Source: Hymenobacter plasmatis (GTDB lineage Bacteria; Bacteroidota; Bacteroidia; Cytophagales; Hymenobacteraceae). Taken from it: a stretch of DNA of 64,000 nt. Numbering within the stretch: position 1 is the stretch's first letter; every line of letters starts with the position of its first letter. Shown here one piece after another: positions 41,026 through 50,016 of this stretch. The DNA is taken from assembly GCF_020711255.1 (NCBI RefSeq), contig NZ_JAJFAW010000007.1, positions 124,001 to 188,000 of the forward strand, written 5' to 3'. The translations under genes and the position numbers were made by a program. A model generated the notes under the pieces. The model was not told the origin of the DNA, did no database searches, and saw only the letters and a list, made by a program, of their open reading frames with translations.

Positions 41026-41400
41026 ATGGGCCAAATCGCACTTGAAGGCATGGAGTTTTTCGCGTTCCACGGCTACTACGACGAGGAGCAGAAAATTGGA
41101 AACAAGTACGGCGTGGACCTGTACATCAGCACCGACCTGCTGGCCGCCGGCGCCTCCGACAAGCTGCAGCAGACCGTGAACTACGAAGTGCTCTACCGCC
41201 TCGTGGCCGAGGAGATGCTCGCGCCGGCCCGGCTGCTGGAGCACGTAGCCCACCGGGTGCTCGACCGCATCATGGCCGAACTGCCCCATGTGCGGAAGGT
41301 GAAAATCAACGTCAGCAAGTTTAACCCGCCGCTGGGCGGCATCTGCCACCGGGCCCGCGTGACGCTGGCACGGCGGCGCAAGCGCAGCTTGAGGAGCTAG
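41026..41400 (+). CDS. folB: Dihydroneopterin aldolase
   Basis: 124-aa enzyme of folate synthesis that cleaves dihydroneopterin to hydroxymethyl-dihydropterin and glycolaldehyde. It starts MGQIALEGMEFFAFHGYYDEEQKIGNKYGVDLYI, with the catalytic-loop FHGYYDEEQ and the NYEVLY segment, and ends VSKFNPPLGGICHRARVTLARRR. ATG at 41026 fits the family start; the frame upstream overlaps the divIVA terminator. Its 3' end overlaps the HEAT-like gene on the other strand by 4 nt. Confidence 0.9.
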   Translation: MGQIALEGMEFFAFHGYYDEEQKIGNKYGVDLYISTDLLAAGASDKLQQTVNYEVLYRLVAEEMLAPARLLEHVAHRVLDRIMAELPHVRKVKINVSKFNPPLGGICHRARVTLARRRKRSLRS

Positions 41401-42065
41401 TAAGCGGAAATTGCCGCTATTTCAGCCTGCAGCAGGTGCTGCGCTTTTCGGTAAGCACCCGGGGCTTTCTTCTGGGTAATTAGCTTGAAAACTTTATCGT
41501 GGACGTTGACTGCACGGTCTATGCTTTGCTCTTGCTCAGATGGACGTAATTGGTAGAGCCGCCGCAACGCGTGCAAAGCATGGTAGCGTACCAAGTAATC
41601 GGAAGGGTGGGCTACCAGGGCAAAGATGCGGTGCACGACAAGTGGAATCAGCTGGCCTAGGGTATAGTAATGCTGCAAGCCCACCAGCAAGTTTATCAAC
41701 ACATACGCATCAGTTGTAGGCGCGAGCAAAGCGGCCAAGTCTGATTGGTACAATCCGGCTGGGTTGATTTTGGCAATGGCCTCCAGTGCATAGATAGCAA
41801 ATCCGCTTTGGCGTAGGCAGCGGTGCAGCAGGGGCAGTGCTTCTTCACTGCGCAAGTGGCCCAAGCCGAGAACAGCCCGAGGGTCAGCAGTGCCTTTGCG
41901 CAGCCTATCCATTAAGTCAGCCTCGGCCTGCTGGCGCTCAAGGGAGGTAAGCGCATCCAGACAGTCAGAATCGGCCGTGTAGCCATCGTGCCAGCCGAGA
42001 TAATGGTCAACGCGGCCAAAGTATGCCACCTGGAATTTAGCGAGCGGACTTCTCTCTGCCTCCAT
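41397..42065 (-). CDS. HEAT-repeat-like protein, unknown
   Basis: 222-aa all-helical protein with at least three HEAT/Armadillo-like units: ADPRAVLGLGHLRSEEALPLLHRCLRQSG, YALEAIAKINPAGLYQSDLAALLA, and SDYLVRYHALHALRRLYQL. Composition is somewhat less GC-rich than the neighbours. It is divergent to blaI, and the 143-nt gap holds three BlaI-type palindromes, so its own transcription could also be affected. Function unknown. Confidence 0.65.
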   Translation of the reverse strand: MEAERSPLAKFQVAYFGRVDHYLGWHDGYTADSDCLDALTSLERQQAEADLMDRLRKGTADPRAVLGLGHLRSEEALPLLHRCLRQSGFAIYALEAIAKINPAGLYQSDLAALLAPTTDAYVLINLLVGLQHYYTLGQLIPLVVHRIFALVAHPSDYLVRYHALHALRRLYQLRPSEQEQSIDRAVNVHDKVFKLITQKKAPGAYRKAQHLLQAEIAAISAY

Positions 42066-42106
42066 GAAAAAAAATTATCCCTTGATAACCAAGTCATTGG
42101 GGTGTA

Positions 42107-42124
42107 GTACGAATAATTTCGTAG
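42107..42124. promoter_or_regulatory. BlaI-type operator 1
   Basis: GTACGAA-TAAT-TTCGTAG, palindromic over 6 bp per arm. It is the most upstream of three related sites before blaI. Confidence 0.6.
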
Positions 42125-42131
42125 ATAGCTA

Positions 42132-42163
42132 TTGCAACTACGAAGGCTTTCGTAGCATCTTTG
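42132..42163 (+). promoter_or_regulatory. Candidate blaI promoter
   Basis: TTG (42132-42134), a 21-nt gap, then CATCTTTG (42156-42163; one mismatch to TAnnTTTG). Operator 2 fills the gap between the two boxes exactly, a classic repression layout. Confidence 0.45.
42138..42155. promoter_or_regulatory. BlaI-type operator 2
   Basis: CTACGAA-GGCT-TTCGTAG, a perfect palindrome with 7-bp arms. Its centre is 31 bp from operator 1 and 33 bp from operator 3, about three helical turns each. Confidence 0.65.
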
Positions 42164-42170
42164 CTGTATC

Positions 42171-42188
42171 CTACGAAATAATTCGTAG
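42171..42188. promoter_or_regulatory. BlaI-type operator 3
   Basis: CTACGAA-ATAA-TTCGTAG, a perfect palindrome with 7-bp arms, just after the expected transcription start and 20 nt before the blaI ATG. Confidence 0.65.
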
Positions 42189-42208
42189 TAACCTCACGTT
42201 TCCCCAGC

Positions 42209-42634
42209 ATGAGCAAAGCACCGCCCCCCAAACCTACGGACTCCGAATTGGAAATCCTACACGTGCTCTGGCAGCACGGGCCCGCCACTGTGCGCGCCAT
42301 TAACGACAACCTGAGCCAGCGTCGGCAAGCGGAGGTGGGCTACACCACCACGCTCAAGATATTGCAGCTCATGCTGGATAAAGGCCTGGTGCGGCGCGAC
42401 GATGCCGACCGCAGCCACGTGTACCGGGCAGCCGTGCGCGAGCAGGAAACCCAGGGCCTGCTCCTCGACAAGTTCGTAGACGCCACCTTCGGCGGCTCGG
42501 CCCTGAAGCTGGTGATGCAGGCCCTGGGAAGCCGCCAGACCTCGGCCGACGAGCTGGCGCAAATCCGCCGCCTGCTCAACGACATTGAAATCCAAAATTC
42601 CACCTCAACTGCCGACGACGATGACAACGCTTGA
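42209..42634 (+). CDS. blaI: BlaI/MecI/CopY family repressor
   Basis: 141-aa winged-helix repressor. N-terminal DNA-binding domain KPTDSELEILHVLWQHGPATVRAINDNLSQRRQAEVGYTTTLKILQLMLDKGLVRRDDADRSHVYRAAV (about residues 5-80), then the dimerisation/cleavage helix region TQGLLLDKFVDATFGGSALKLVMQAL. It overlaps the start of the M56 protease gene (42621), the normal BlaI-BlaR1 arrangement, in which the protease relieves repression on signal. Three palindromes upstream are its likely binding sites. No beta-lactamase gene is nearby. Confidence 0.93.
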   Translation: MSKAPPPKPTDSELEILHVLWQHGPATVRAINDNLSQRRQAEVGYTTTLKILQLMLDKGLVRRDDADRSHVYRAAVREQETQGLLLDKFVDATFGGSALKLVMQALGSRQTSADELAQIRRLLNDIEIQNSTSTADDDDNA

Positions 42635-45560
42635 TAACTTCGTTTCGCCCGCGCTGACGCGGGCCCTGGGTTGGACGTTGCTGCACTCGCTGTGGCAGGG
42701 GGCGCTGGTGGCGGCCGTGCTGGCCGGGGCCTTGCTGCTGCTGCGGCGCCAGCGCGCCGAGGTGCGCTACGTGGCTTCGGCCGGGGCGCTGGGCGTGGTG
42801 GTGGCCCTGGCCGGCATCACGTTTGGGCTGTATTTCAACTCGGATGCTAGCACAGACGCGATTCTGCCTGCGGGCTCCTTCAAAACCGTGAAAGCCGCCC
42901 CCGTAGAGAAGCAGCTGCCAGTGGCCCTAGCATCGGCCGATGCGCACGTTTCTAAAGCGGCAACGCCCGTGACGGTAGCCGGCGTGGAGCCACAATCGGC
43001 GAAACCAACTGCCGCGCTTGCTGCCAGCGTAGCCTCTGAGGCCCGGCCGGCAGCGCCCGGCTGGCTCGCCACGGGGCTGCGGTATTTCGACCACCACCTG
43101 CCGCTGCTGGTGCTGATGTGGCTGCTCGGCCTGCTGGCCATGAGCCTGCGCATGCTCGGCGGCCTGCTGTATGTGCAGCGGCTGCGGCGCTACCGCGTGC
43201 GGCCCCTGAGCCCAATGTGGCAGGACCGGCTGGCGGCTTTGGCTCAACGAAGCGGCGTGCGTCAGCCCGTGGTCCTGCTGGAATCGGCCTTGGTGCAGGT
43301 ACCGGTGGTGGTGGGCCATTTGCGGCCTGTGATTTTGCTGCCGTTGGGGGTGGTGGCGGGCCTTTCGCCGGCTAGCCTGGAGGCGATTCTGGCCCACGAG
43401 CTGGCCCACGTGCTGCGCCGCGACTACCTCGTGAACCTGCTACAAACGGTGGCCGAAGTGCTGTTCTTTTACCATCCGGCGGTGTGGTTTGTGGCCAGCT
43501 GCGTGCGCACCGAGCGCGAAAACTGCTGCGACGACACCGCCACGGCCCTCTGCGGCGGCGACTCCCTGCGCCTGGCCCGCGCCCTCACGGCCCTGGCCGA
43601 GTGGAGCCAAAGCGCCATGGTGCCCGCCACGCCGCGGCTGGCGCTGGCTGCTATCGGCAAGCGGGGCGCTTTGTTGAGCCGGGTGCGCCGCTTGGTGCAG
43701 CGCCGCCCCGCAGCCCCTACCATGGCCGAAGGCATACTGGCTGGCGCCCTGGTGCTGGGCGGCCTGGGGCTGCTAGGCAGCAGCGTGGCCTTTGCCGGTC
43801 CCTTTGCGCAGCCGGCCTTAACACCGGGCAAACTTGCGGCCTTCAACTGGCAGGGCGGGGGCACGGCTCCGGCCCCGGCGGCTACCAGAGCCGATGATAA
43901 CCTAAAATCGGCCGCGGGAACGGCCAAGACCATAGAGCGAGCAGCTACCGATGGAGCCACAACCGGCGACGAAACGCGCACCTCGACAGCAGCAAGCGCA
44001 ACGCCTGAGGCCGAAACCCTGGTGCCGGCTCAGGATACGCTCCTCTTAAGGGGCCGCGCCGCCCGGCGCCGGCTGGCGCGCCAGCGCGACGGCCGCCGCG
44101 TTATCGTAGACCGCCGCAACATGGCGCCGCGCGCCTTCCCCGGCACTCCCGGCACGGTGGTCATCACCAAAGACAAGAAGGGCCGCGTGACCGACCTGGT
44201 GGTAAACGGCCAACACGTGGACACCGACGCTGACAACGGCAAAGGCAAGCGCAAGATTAAAATCAAGGACAAAAAAGGCGACGACCGGCAGTATGAGGTC
44301 ATCCAGGTAGACCCCAGCTATGCTCCCCGGGCCGAGGCCTTTGTATACCGCGGCGGCAGCGGTGGGGGCGGGACTACATACCTGCGCACATTGCCGCGGG
44401 TGTATTCTATGCCCATGCCGATGCCCGCGCCGGAAGCCATGCCCCGGGTTTACCGCGGAATTACCCCGGGCGGGCTCAACGAGCTGCGTCGGCTCTCGCC
44501 GGCCGCACCGGGTACGTACCGCCAACTGGAGGAGCTGAACAGAACGTACCGGCTGCAGTCGCCCGGCGCGGCCATGGTGGGCCCCGGCCCCAATGTGGCC
44601 GAGACCCGCAGCGCCCTGCGCGCCGCCGAGCGGGCCCTGCGCGAAGCTGCTAGCGTGAAAAACCTGTCTTCGGAACAGCGCAAGCGCATCGATGCCCGCC
44701 TGAAAGACGTGCAAAGCCAGCTCAAGCGCCTCGACAGCTCCCCGCGCACCATGCGCTTCAACGGCGCGACGGTGGTGCCGGGCGGGGGCCGCGGCGAGGT
44801 ATTCGTGCTGAGTGATGAAGACCGGCAGGAACGCAACGCGGAACTGCGCGCCCGGAAAGACGAGGTGCGCGCCCGCCAGGAAGAAGTGCAGGCCCGCCAA
44901 GAAGAAGTGCAAGCTCGCAAAGAAGAGATTCGGGAGCGCATCCGGGAAACCCAGGACGAGCGCCGCGAGGAGCGCATCCGCACGGAGGAACGCCGCAATG
45001 GCGCCGAAGAGGCCATCGTGAACGAGCTGCTGAAAGACGGCCTCATCAAGGACCGCAACAACTTCCAGTTTGAGTTTAAGAACAACGAGCTGCGCATCGA
45101 CGACAAAGTGCAGCCCAAGCCAGTGCTGGACAAGTACCGCAAACTGTACGAAAAAGCCAGCGGCCACAAAGTCACGGCCAACAGCTCCATTCTGATGGGC
45201 CGGAGCGGCGACGTCAACGACATGCCGCCCCCGCCGCGGCCCCCGAAGCCGCCGCGCCCGCCCCGTCCGGCCAGCGGCATTATGGCCCCGGCCGCCCCGG
45301 CGGCACCCAGCATGTCGGAGGTGCCGGCTCCGCCGCGGCCGCCGCGCGCGCCCAGCGTCGACACGCGCACGCTGCGAGACGAGCTCCGCAAAGACGGCCT
45401 GATAGGCCAGGACGACAAGAACTTTCAGCTCCAGCTCAACGACTCGGGGCTGACGGTGAACGGCAAGCGCCAGTCGGAAGAGCTGGCCACCAAGTACCGC
45501 AAGCTGGTGGGCCACGAAGGCCCGGGCCAGAATTTCAACGTGAATGTTTCGCTTGATTAA
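42621..45560 (+). CDS. M56 family (BlaR1-like) metalloprotease with long C-terminal extension
   Basis: 979-aa membrane protease. The N-terminal part has four helices with the Zn motif HELAH (residues 259-263) in ILAHELAHVLRRDYLVNLLQ, ending near residue 390. No penicillin-binding sensor follows. Instead there are 580 residues of linker, including VVITKDKKGRVTDLVVNGQHV, an Arg/Glu coiled coil with repeated EEVQARQ units, a Pro-rich block (PPRPPKPPRPPRP), and two similar modules: ELLKDGLIKDRNNFQFEF...YRKLYE (nt about 45025-45155) and ELRKDGLIGQDDKNFQLQL...YRKLVG (nt about 45382-45513). It likely cleaves or signals to BlaI; the signal sensed is unknown. Confidence 0.88.
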   Translation: MTTLDNFVSPALTRALGWTLLHSLWQGALVAAVLAGALLLLRRQRAEVRYVASAGALGVVVALAGITFGLYFNSDASTDAILPAGSFKTVKAAPVEKQLPVALASADAHVSKAATPVTVAGVEPQSAKPTAALAASVASEARPAAPGWLATGLRYFDHHLPLLVLMWLLGLLAMSLRMLGGLLYVQRLRRYRVRPLSPMWQDRLAALAQRSGVRQPVVLLESALVQVPVVVGHLRPVILLPLGVVAGLSPASLEAILAHELAHVLRRDYLVNLLQTVAEVLFFYHPAVWFVASCVRTERENCCDDTATALCGGDSLRLARALTALAEWSQSAMVPATPRLALAAIGKRGALLSRVRRLVQRRPAAPTMAEGILAGALVLGGLGLLGSSVAFAGPFAQPALTPGKLAAFNWQGGGTAPAPAATRADDNLKSAAGTAKTIERAATDGATTGDETRTSTAASATPEAETLVPAQDTLLLRGRAARRRLARQRDGRRVIVDRRNMAPRAFPGTPGTVVITKDKKGRVTDLVVNGQHVDTDADNGKGKRKIKIKDKKGDDRQYEVIQVDPSYAPRAEAFVYRGGSGGGGTTYLRTLPRVYSMPMPMPAPEAMPRVYRGITPGGLNELRRLSPAAPGTYRQLEELNRTYRLQSPGAAMVGPGPNVAETRSALRAAERALREAASVKNLSSEQRKRIDARLKDVQSQLKRLDSSPRTMRFNGATVVPGGGRGEVFVLSDEDRQERNAELRARKDEVRARQEEVQARQEEVQARKEEIRERIRETQDERREERIRTEERRNGAEEAIVNELLKDGLIKDRNNFQFEFKNNELRIDDKVQPKPVLDKYRKLYEKASGHKVTANSSILMGRSGDVNDMPPPPRPPKPPRPPRPASGIMAPAAPAAPSMSEVPAPPRPPRAPSVDTRTLRDELRKDGLIGQDDKNFQLQLNDSGLTVNGKRQSEELATKYRKLVGHEGPGQNFNVNVSLD

Positions 45561-45580
45561 CTAAAACCAGCTCAGGCTGC

Positions 45581-45617
45581 AAAAGCCGGTTCTCCTTGGC
45601 GGAGGGCCGGCTTTTTT
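45581..45617 (+). terminator. Terminator after the M56 protease gene
   Basis: AAAAGCCGG...CCGGCTTTTTT with an inner CTCC/GGAG stem, followed by a T-run, about 20 nt after the stop. Confidence 0.8.
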
Positions 45618-45729
45618 GCTTTACAGTTCTGCTAATTCTCTTTAAAAATTAGGCTCCTAAAAGCAACTATCGGACCTTTGTGCTCATCTATGGGCCTACG
45701 CCAAGGCTATTATCTGGAGGCTATACTTT

Positions 45730-48321
45730 ATGGTTCGTTTTTTACTGGTTTGTTGGTTCGGGATTTTTGTAAGCGTGGCCCAGGGGCAGCAAGCCCCCGC
45801 CGTGCCGTCGGCCGCGGCCGATGCAGCCAAGCCCGCGGCCAAGCGCCAACTCCAGGCCATCCGCATCACGACCCCGCCCAAACTCGACGGCACGCTCGAT
45901 GACGCGGTGTGGCAGACAGCTCCCGTGGCCACGCAGTTTTATGAGCTGGAGCCCACGCCGGGGCGCCTGGAAAAGAACCCCACCGAAGTGCGCGTGCTCT
46001 ACGACGACGCGGCCATCTACGTAGGAGCCATCATGCACGACGTGTCGCCGGACTCGGTGCTGCGCGAGCTCAGCGCCCGCGACAACATCGGCAATTCCGA
46101 CTGGTTTGGGGTGTTTATCGACACGTACAACGACCACCAGAACGGCTACCAATTCCTGCTGACGTCCGGCGGCGTGCAGGTGGATGCCCGCCAGTCGCCG
46201 GCCAACGGCGAAGACGGCAACTGGAACGCGGTGTGGGACTCCCGCACCACGCTGCAAGGCAACGATTGGGTGGCCGAAATTCGGATTCCGTACTCCGCCA
46301 TTCGCTTCAGCAAGGCCAAAGAGCAGGTGTGGGGCATAAACTTTGGCCGCCAACGCCGCGCCAGCCGCCAGAAATTCTTCTGGAACGAGGTGAAGCCCCA
46401 GGTCGACGGCTTCGTGAACCAGTGGGGCCTGCTCACGGGCCTGCGGGACCTGCAGCCGCCGCTGCGCCTCTCGCTCACGCCCTACGTGTCGGCCTACGTC
46501 AACCACTACCCCTTCAACGAGCAGGGCAAGAAAAACGCCACCACCAGCTTCAACGGCGGGGCCGACATCAAGTGGGGCATCAACGAAAGCTTCACGCTCG
46601 ATGCTACGCTGGTGCCGGACTTTGGGCAGGTGCAGAGCGACAACCAGGTGCTCAACCTCTCGCCCTTTGAAGTGCAATACAATGAAAACCGGGGCTTTTT
46701 CACCGAGGGCACCGAGCTGTTCAACAAAGGCGGCTTGTTCTACTCGCGCCGGGTGGGCGCCACGCCCATCGGCTTTGGGGAGGTAGCAAGCCAGCTGCAC
46801 ACCGGCGAGCGCCAGGCCGACGGCAGCCGAAGCAAGGGCGAGTTTGTGGTGCAAAACCCCGGCATCACGCGCCTCCTGAACGCCACCAAAGTATCGGGCC
46901 GCACCAGCAAGGGCCTGGGCATTGGCGTGTTCAACGCCCTGAGCAACGACGTGTTCGCCACCGTGCAAGACAGCACCACCGGCGCCCGGCGCGACGTGCT
47001 CACCCAGCCGTTCACCAACTACAACATCGTGGTGCTCGACCAGAGCCTCAAGAACAACTCCTACGTCAGCCTCATCAACACCAACGTGACGCGGGCCGGC
47101 TCCACCTACGACGCCAACGTGACCGGTGGGCTGTTTCGCTTCGCCAACAAGGCCAACCGCTACGCCGTCAACGGTCAGGTGGTGTACTCCAACCGCCGGG
47201 GCAAGGCCTTCCTCTCCGACAAGAACATCTCGGACCAAGACGGCTACAAGTACTACGTGAATTTTGGCAAAATCAGTGGCAACTTCACCTGGAGTGTCGA
47301 CCACGGCATCGAGTCCAATACCTACAACCCCAACGACCTGGGCCTGCTGTTCAGCAACAACACCATCGACCAGTCGGTGAACGCCAACTACAACATCTAC
47401 AAGCCCTTCTGGAAGGTAAACAAGCTGAGCACCTACGCCAGCATCAGCTATTCGCTGCTACAAACGCCTCGGCGCTACCAAGGGGTGGCCTTTTTCCTGG
47501 GCGGCAATACCACGTTCACCAAAAGCTTTCTGACTACGGGCATCAACCTGGATGCCCAGCCGCTCTCGCGCGACTACTTCGACCCGCGCCGCTCGCCCAT
47601 TGGCACCTACTACTTGCGCAAACCGACCAACTTTAGCTGGAACGGCTTCGTCTCGTCCGACTACCGCAAGAAAGTGGCTTACGACATCAACTACGGCGCC
47701 CGCTTCTTCGTGGCCGACGGCGACCGCACCGGCCGCAATACTTTCGGCCTGGTGCTGAGCCCGCGCTACCGGGCCAGCAACCACTTGAGCTTTGTTTATA
47801 GTGCCAGCTACGAGCTGCGGCGTAATCAAATCGGCTACGCCGGCGGCCTCAGCAGCAGCCAGCCCCAGGATGTGCCGCTGCTCAATGCCTTCGGCCAGGA
47901 TGTTTTGATGGGCCGGCGCAATGTGCGTACGGTCACGAATACGGCCACGGCGACCTACACCTTCACCAACCGCATGTCGTTCAACATCCGCCTGCGCCAC
48001 TACGTGAGCAACGTGCACTACCGCGACTTCTCGCGCCTGCACCCCGACGGCCTGGAAACCCCCGTGGAGTACCAGCGCAACCGCGACAACACCTTCAATG
48101 CCTTCAACGTGGACGCGGGCTACTCCTGGTGGTTTGCTCCCGGCTCGCAGGTGAGCATCGTGTGGAAAAACGCCAGCGCCTCTTTTCTGGAAGCCAACGA
48201 GGCCACGCCCTTGTACTTCGATAACCTGAACAACACCATCAACACGCCGCACAACAACAACGTGTCGGTGAAGGTGCTGTACTACCTCGACTACCTCGCC
48301 CTGCGGCCCCGGCGCGGCTAA
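45730..48321 (+). CDS. DUF5916-type outer-membrane protein with CBM9-like domain
   Basis: 863-aa secreted protein: signal peptide MVRFLLVCWFGIFVSVAQG, then a CBM9-like sugar-binding domain (about 40-215; PPKLDGTLDDAVWQTAPVATQFYELEP, DNIGNSDWFGVFIDTYND, WNAVWDSRTTLQGNDWVAEIRIPYSAIRF). A long beta-rich barrel-like C-terminal part carries LRLSLTPYVSAYVNHY, TLVPDFGQVQSD and NENRGFFTEGTELFNKGGLFYSRRVG. This order is typical of DUF5916 proteins in Bacteroidota. The role is unknown; binding or processing of glycans at the cell surface is a guess. Confidence 0.82.
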   Translation: MVRFLLVCWFGIFVSVAQGQQAPAVPSAAADAAKPAAKRQLQAIRITTPPKLDGTLDDAVWQTAPVATQFYELEPTPGRLEKNPTEVRVLYDDAAIYVGAIMHDVSPDSVLRELSARDNIGNSDWFGVFIDTYNDHQNGYQFLLTSGGVQVDARQSPANGEDGNWNAVWDSRTTLQGNDWVAEIRIPYSAIRFSKAKEQVWGINFGRQRRASRQKFFWNEVKPQVDGFVNQWGLLTGLRDLQPPLRLSLTPYVSAYVNHYPFNEQGKKNATTSFNGGADIKWGINESFTLDATLVPDFGQVQSDNQVLNLSPFEVQYNENRGFFTEGTELFNKGGLFYSRRVGATPIGFGEVASQLHTGERQADGSRSKGEFVVQNPGITRLLNATKVSGRTSKGLGIGVFNALSNDVFATVQDSTTGARRDVLTQPFTNYNIVVLDQSLKNNSYVSLINTNVTRAGSTYDANVTGGLFRFANKANRYAVNGQVVYSNRRGKAFLSDKNISDQDGYKYYVNFGKISGNFTWSVDHGIESNTYNPNDLGLLFSNNTIDQSVNANYNIYKPFWKVNKLSTYASISYSLLQTPRRYQGVAFFLGGNTTFTKSFLTTGINLDAQPLSRDYFDPRRSPIGTYYLRKPTNFSWNGFVSSDYRKKVAYDINYGARFFVADGDRTGRNTFGLVLSPRYRASNHLSFVYSASYELRRNQIGYAGGLSSSQPQDVPLLNAFGQDVLMGRRNVRTVTNTATATYTFTNRMSFNIRLRHYVSNVHYRDFSRLHPDGLETPVEYQRNRDNTFNAFNVDAGYSWWFAPGSQVSIVWKNASASFLEANEATPLYFDNLNNTINTPHNNNVSVKVLYYLDYLALRPRRG

Positions 48322-48393
48322 CGCAGTGGAGCCGGTGGGCGCAGCGCGAAGAGCTGGAAATGCCCTTCGCGCTGCGCTCACCGGCCCGGTTGC

Positions 48394-50016
48394 TTACTTC
48401 ACCGCCATTTGCTGGTCGGCCAGCTTCACGGCTTCGTAGAGGTTCACGATGCCGCCGGTTTTCGACAGCGACGCGAAATCCACCAGCTTCTTGGTGCCCG
48501 GCTTGTTCACCTTTGTGTGGTAGGGCACCGCCGATTGCAGGATAATCTGCTTGAGCTGCTGCGGCGTGAGCTGCGGGTAGAGCGACTTGAGCACCGCCGC
48601 CACGCCCGCCACCACCGGGGCCGCCATGCTCGTGCCGCTAAACGTGGAGTAGGTATTACCCGGCGTAGAGGAATAAATGTCGACCCCGGGCGCAAACACG
48701 TCCACCGTTTGCTTGCCATAGTTGGAAAACTCGGCGGCCAGCGCCGGAGTATTGAGCCGGCTGCTGGCGCCCACCGATATCTGGTTCGGGATGTCCTGCC
48801 CGCTGAGGTAGCGCGCCGAGGGGAAGTTTAGCCCCGTGTCGGTGTCGCGGCTGCTGTTGCCGGCGGCGTGCACCAGCAGCACACCTTTCTGGTCGGCGTA
48901 CTGCATGGCCGCGTCCACGGCCGCCTTGTCGGGCGAAAAGTCTTTCCCAAAGCTCATGCTGATGATTTGGGCCCCGTTGTCCACGGCGTAGCGAATGGCG
49001 TTGGCCACGTCCTTGTCGCGCTCGTCGCCGCTGGGGGTCGAGCGCACGCTCATGATGCGCACCGCTTCGGCCACGCCGTCGGCGCCGAGCTGGTTGCCGC
49101 GCACCCCGGCAATGATGCCCGCGCAGTGCGTGCCGTGGGTGGCATTCGGCCCCTGCGAATCCGGATTGCCGTAGCCGGTTTCGCTCAGGTTGGCCACATC
49201 GTCGCCCACCAGGGGGCGCGGGTTGTACTCCGCATTGAGGCTTTTCTCCACCCGGTCGCGCGAGTGGGTCACGGCCTCGTTCAGGCTCTTGAGTGCCTCG
49301 TCGGTGCTGCCGTAGCCATTGCGCCGCAGAAACGCCAGCAGCGAACCCGCACTCGGCACATCGGGCCGCGACTGCGCCGCCTGTCGCAGCAGGGCCGTGT
49401 CGAGCACGGCCGCGTTCAGCGCCTGCTTCACGCGCCCAAATGAGACCGTGTTGCTGGCAAAAGCCTCTGCCAGCTTTGTCAGCTGCTCTTTTTCATGAGC
49501 CAGGTCCTTCTGGTAAGCAGCCTTGGCCAACTCGTACACATCAAACAGCGCCTGGTCGGCGGGTGCCAGCGACTTGCGCTTCTTGCCCTCAAACTGCGCC
49601 CGGTACCGGGCATAAATCCGGGTTTGCTCCAGGGTTTCCACCGCAATATTCTGCCCGTCTTTGCCGCCCAGGAAGTTCCAGCCGCGCACGTCGTCCACGT
49701 AGCCGTTCTTGTCCTCGTCCACGCCGTTGCCGGGTACTTCGGTGGGCTTGCGCCACAGAATGGGCTTCAGGTCCTGGTGAGTGGAGTCGATGCCCGAGTC
49801 CAGAACGGCCACCAGCACCGGCGTGCGCTTGCGGCCCGCGAGCAGCTCCCGGTACGCCCGGTCGGCGCTGATGCCGGGCACGCCATCGGTCTTTAAATCC
49901 AGGTGCTGCCAGCGCCGAACCGCGTCGGTTTGGGCCCGGGCCGTGAAGGAGGCAAAAGTGAGCAGGCCAAGTAGGGGGGCCAAGCGGGAGTAGCGCGGCG
50001 AAGTAGAAAGGAACAT
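48394..50016 (-). CDS. Secreted S8 (subtilisin-like) serine protease
   Basis: 540-aa subtilase with signal peptide (LAPLLGLLTFASFTARAQ) and complete triad: Asp73 in VAVLDSGID, His294 in HGTHCAG, Ser463 in FSGTSMAAP, with the oxyanion Asn387 in HAAGN. The Asp-His distance is about 220 residues instead of the usual 30-40, because of a ~180-residue Lys/Glu-rich helical insertion (about 110-290). There is no T9SS C-terminal domain. It is likely periplasmic or secreted. Confidence 0.93.
   Translation of the reverse strand: MFLSTSPRYSRLAPLLGLLTFASFTARAQTDAVRRWQHLDLKTDGVPGISADRAYRELLAGRKRTPVLVAVLDSGIDSTHQDLKPILWRKPTEVPGNGVDEDKNGYVDDVRGWNFLGGKDGQNIAVETLEQTRIYARYRAQFEGKKRKSLAPADQALFDVYELAKAAYQKDLAHEKEQLTKLAEAFASNTVSFGRVKQALNAAVLDTALLRQAAQSRPDVPSAGSLLAFLRRNGYGSTDEALKSLNEAVTHSRDRVEKSLNAEYNPRPLVGDDVANLSETGYGNPDSQGPNATHGTHCAGIIAGVRGNQLGADGVAEAVRIMSVRSTPSGDERDKDVANAIRYAVDNGAQIISMSFGKDFSPDKAAVDAAMQYADQKGVLLVHAAGNSSRDTDTGLNFPSARYLSGQDIPNQISVGASSRLNTPALAAEFSNYGKQTVDVFAPGVDIYSSTPGNTYSTFSGTSMAAPVVAGVAAVLKSLYPQLTPQQLKQIILQSAVPYHTKVNKPGTKKLVDFASLSKTGGIVNLYEAVKLADQQMAVK

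Noticed and set aside
42209..45560. A beta-lactam resistance locus
   Set aside because: The repressor/protease pair is BlaI/BlaR1-like, but the protease has no penicillin-binding sensor and no beta-lactamase gene is nearby.
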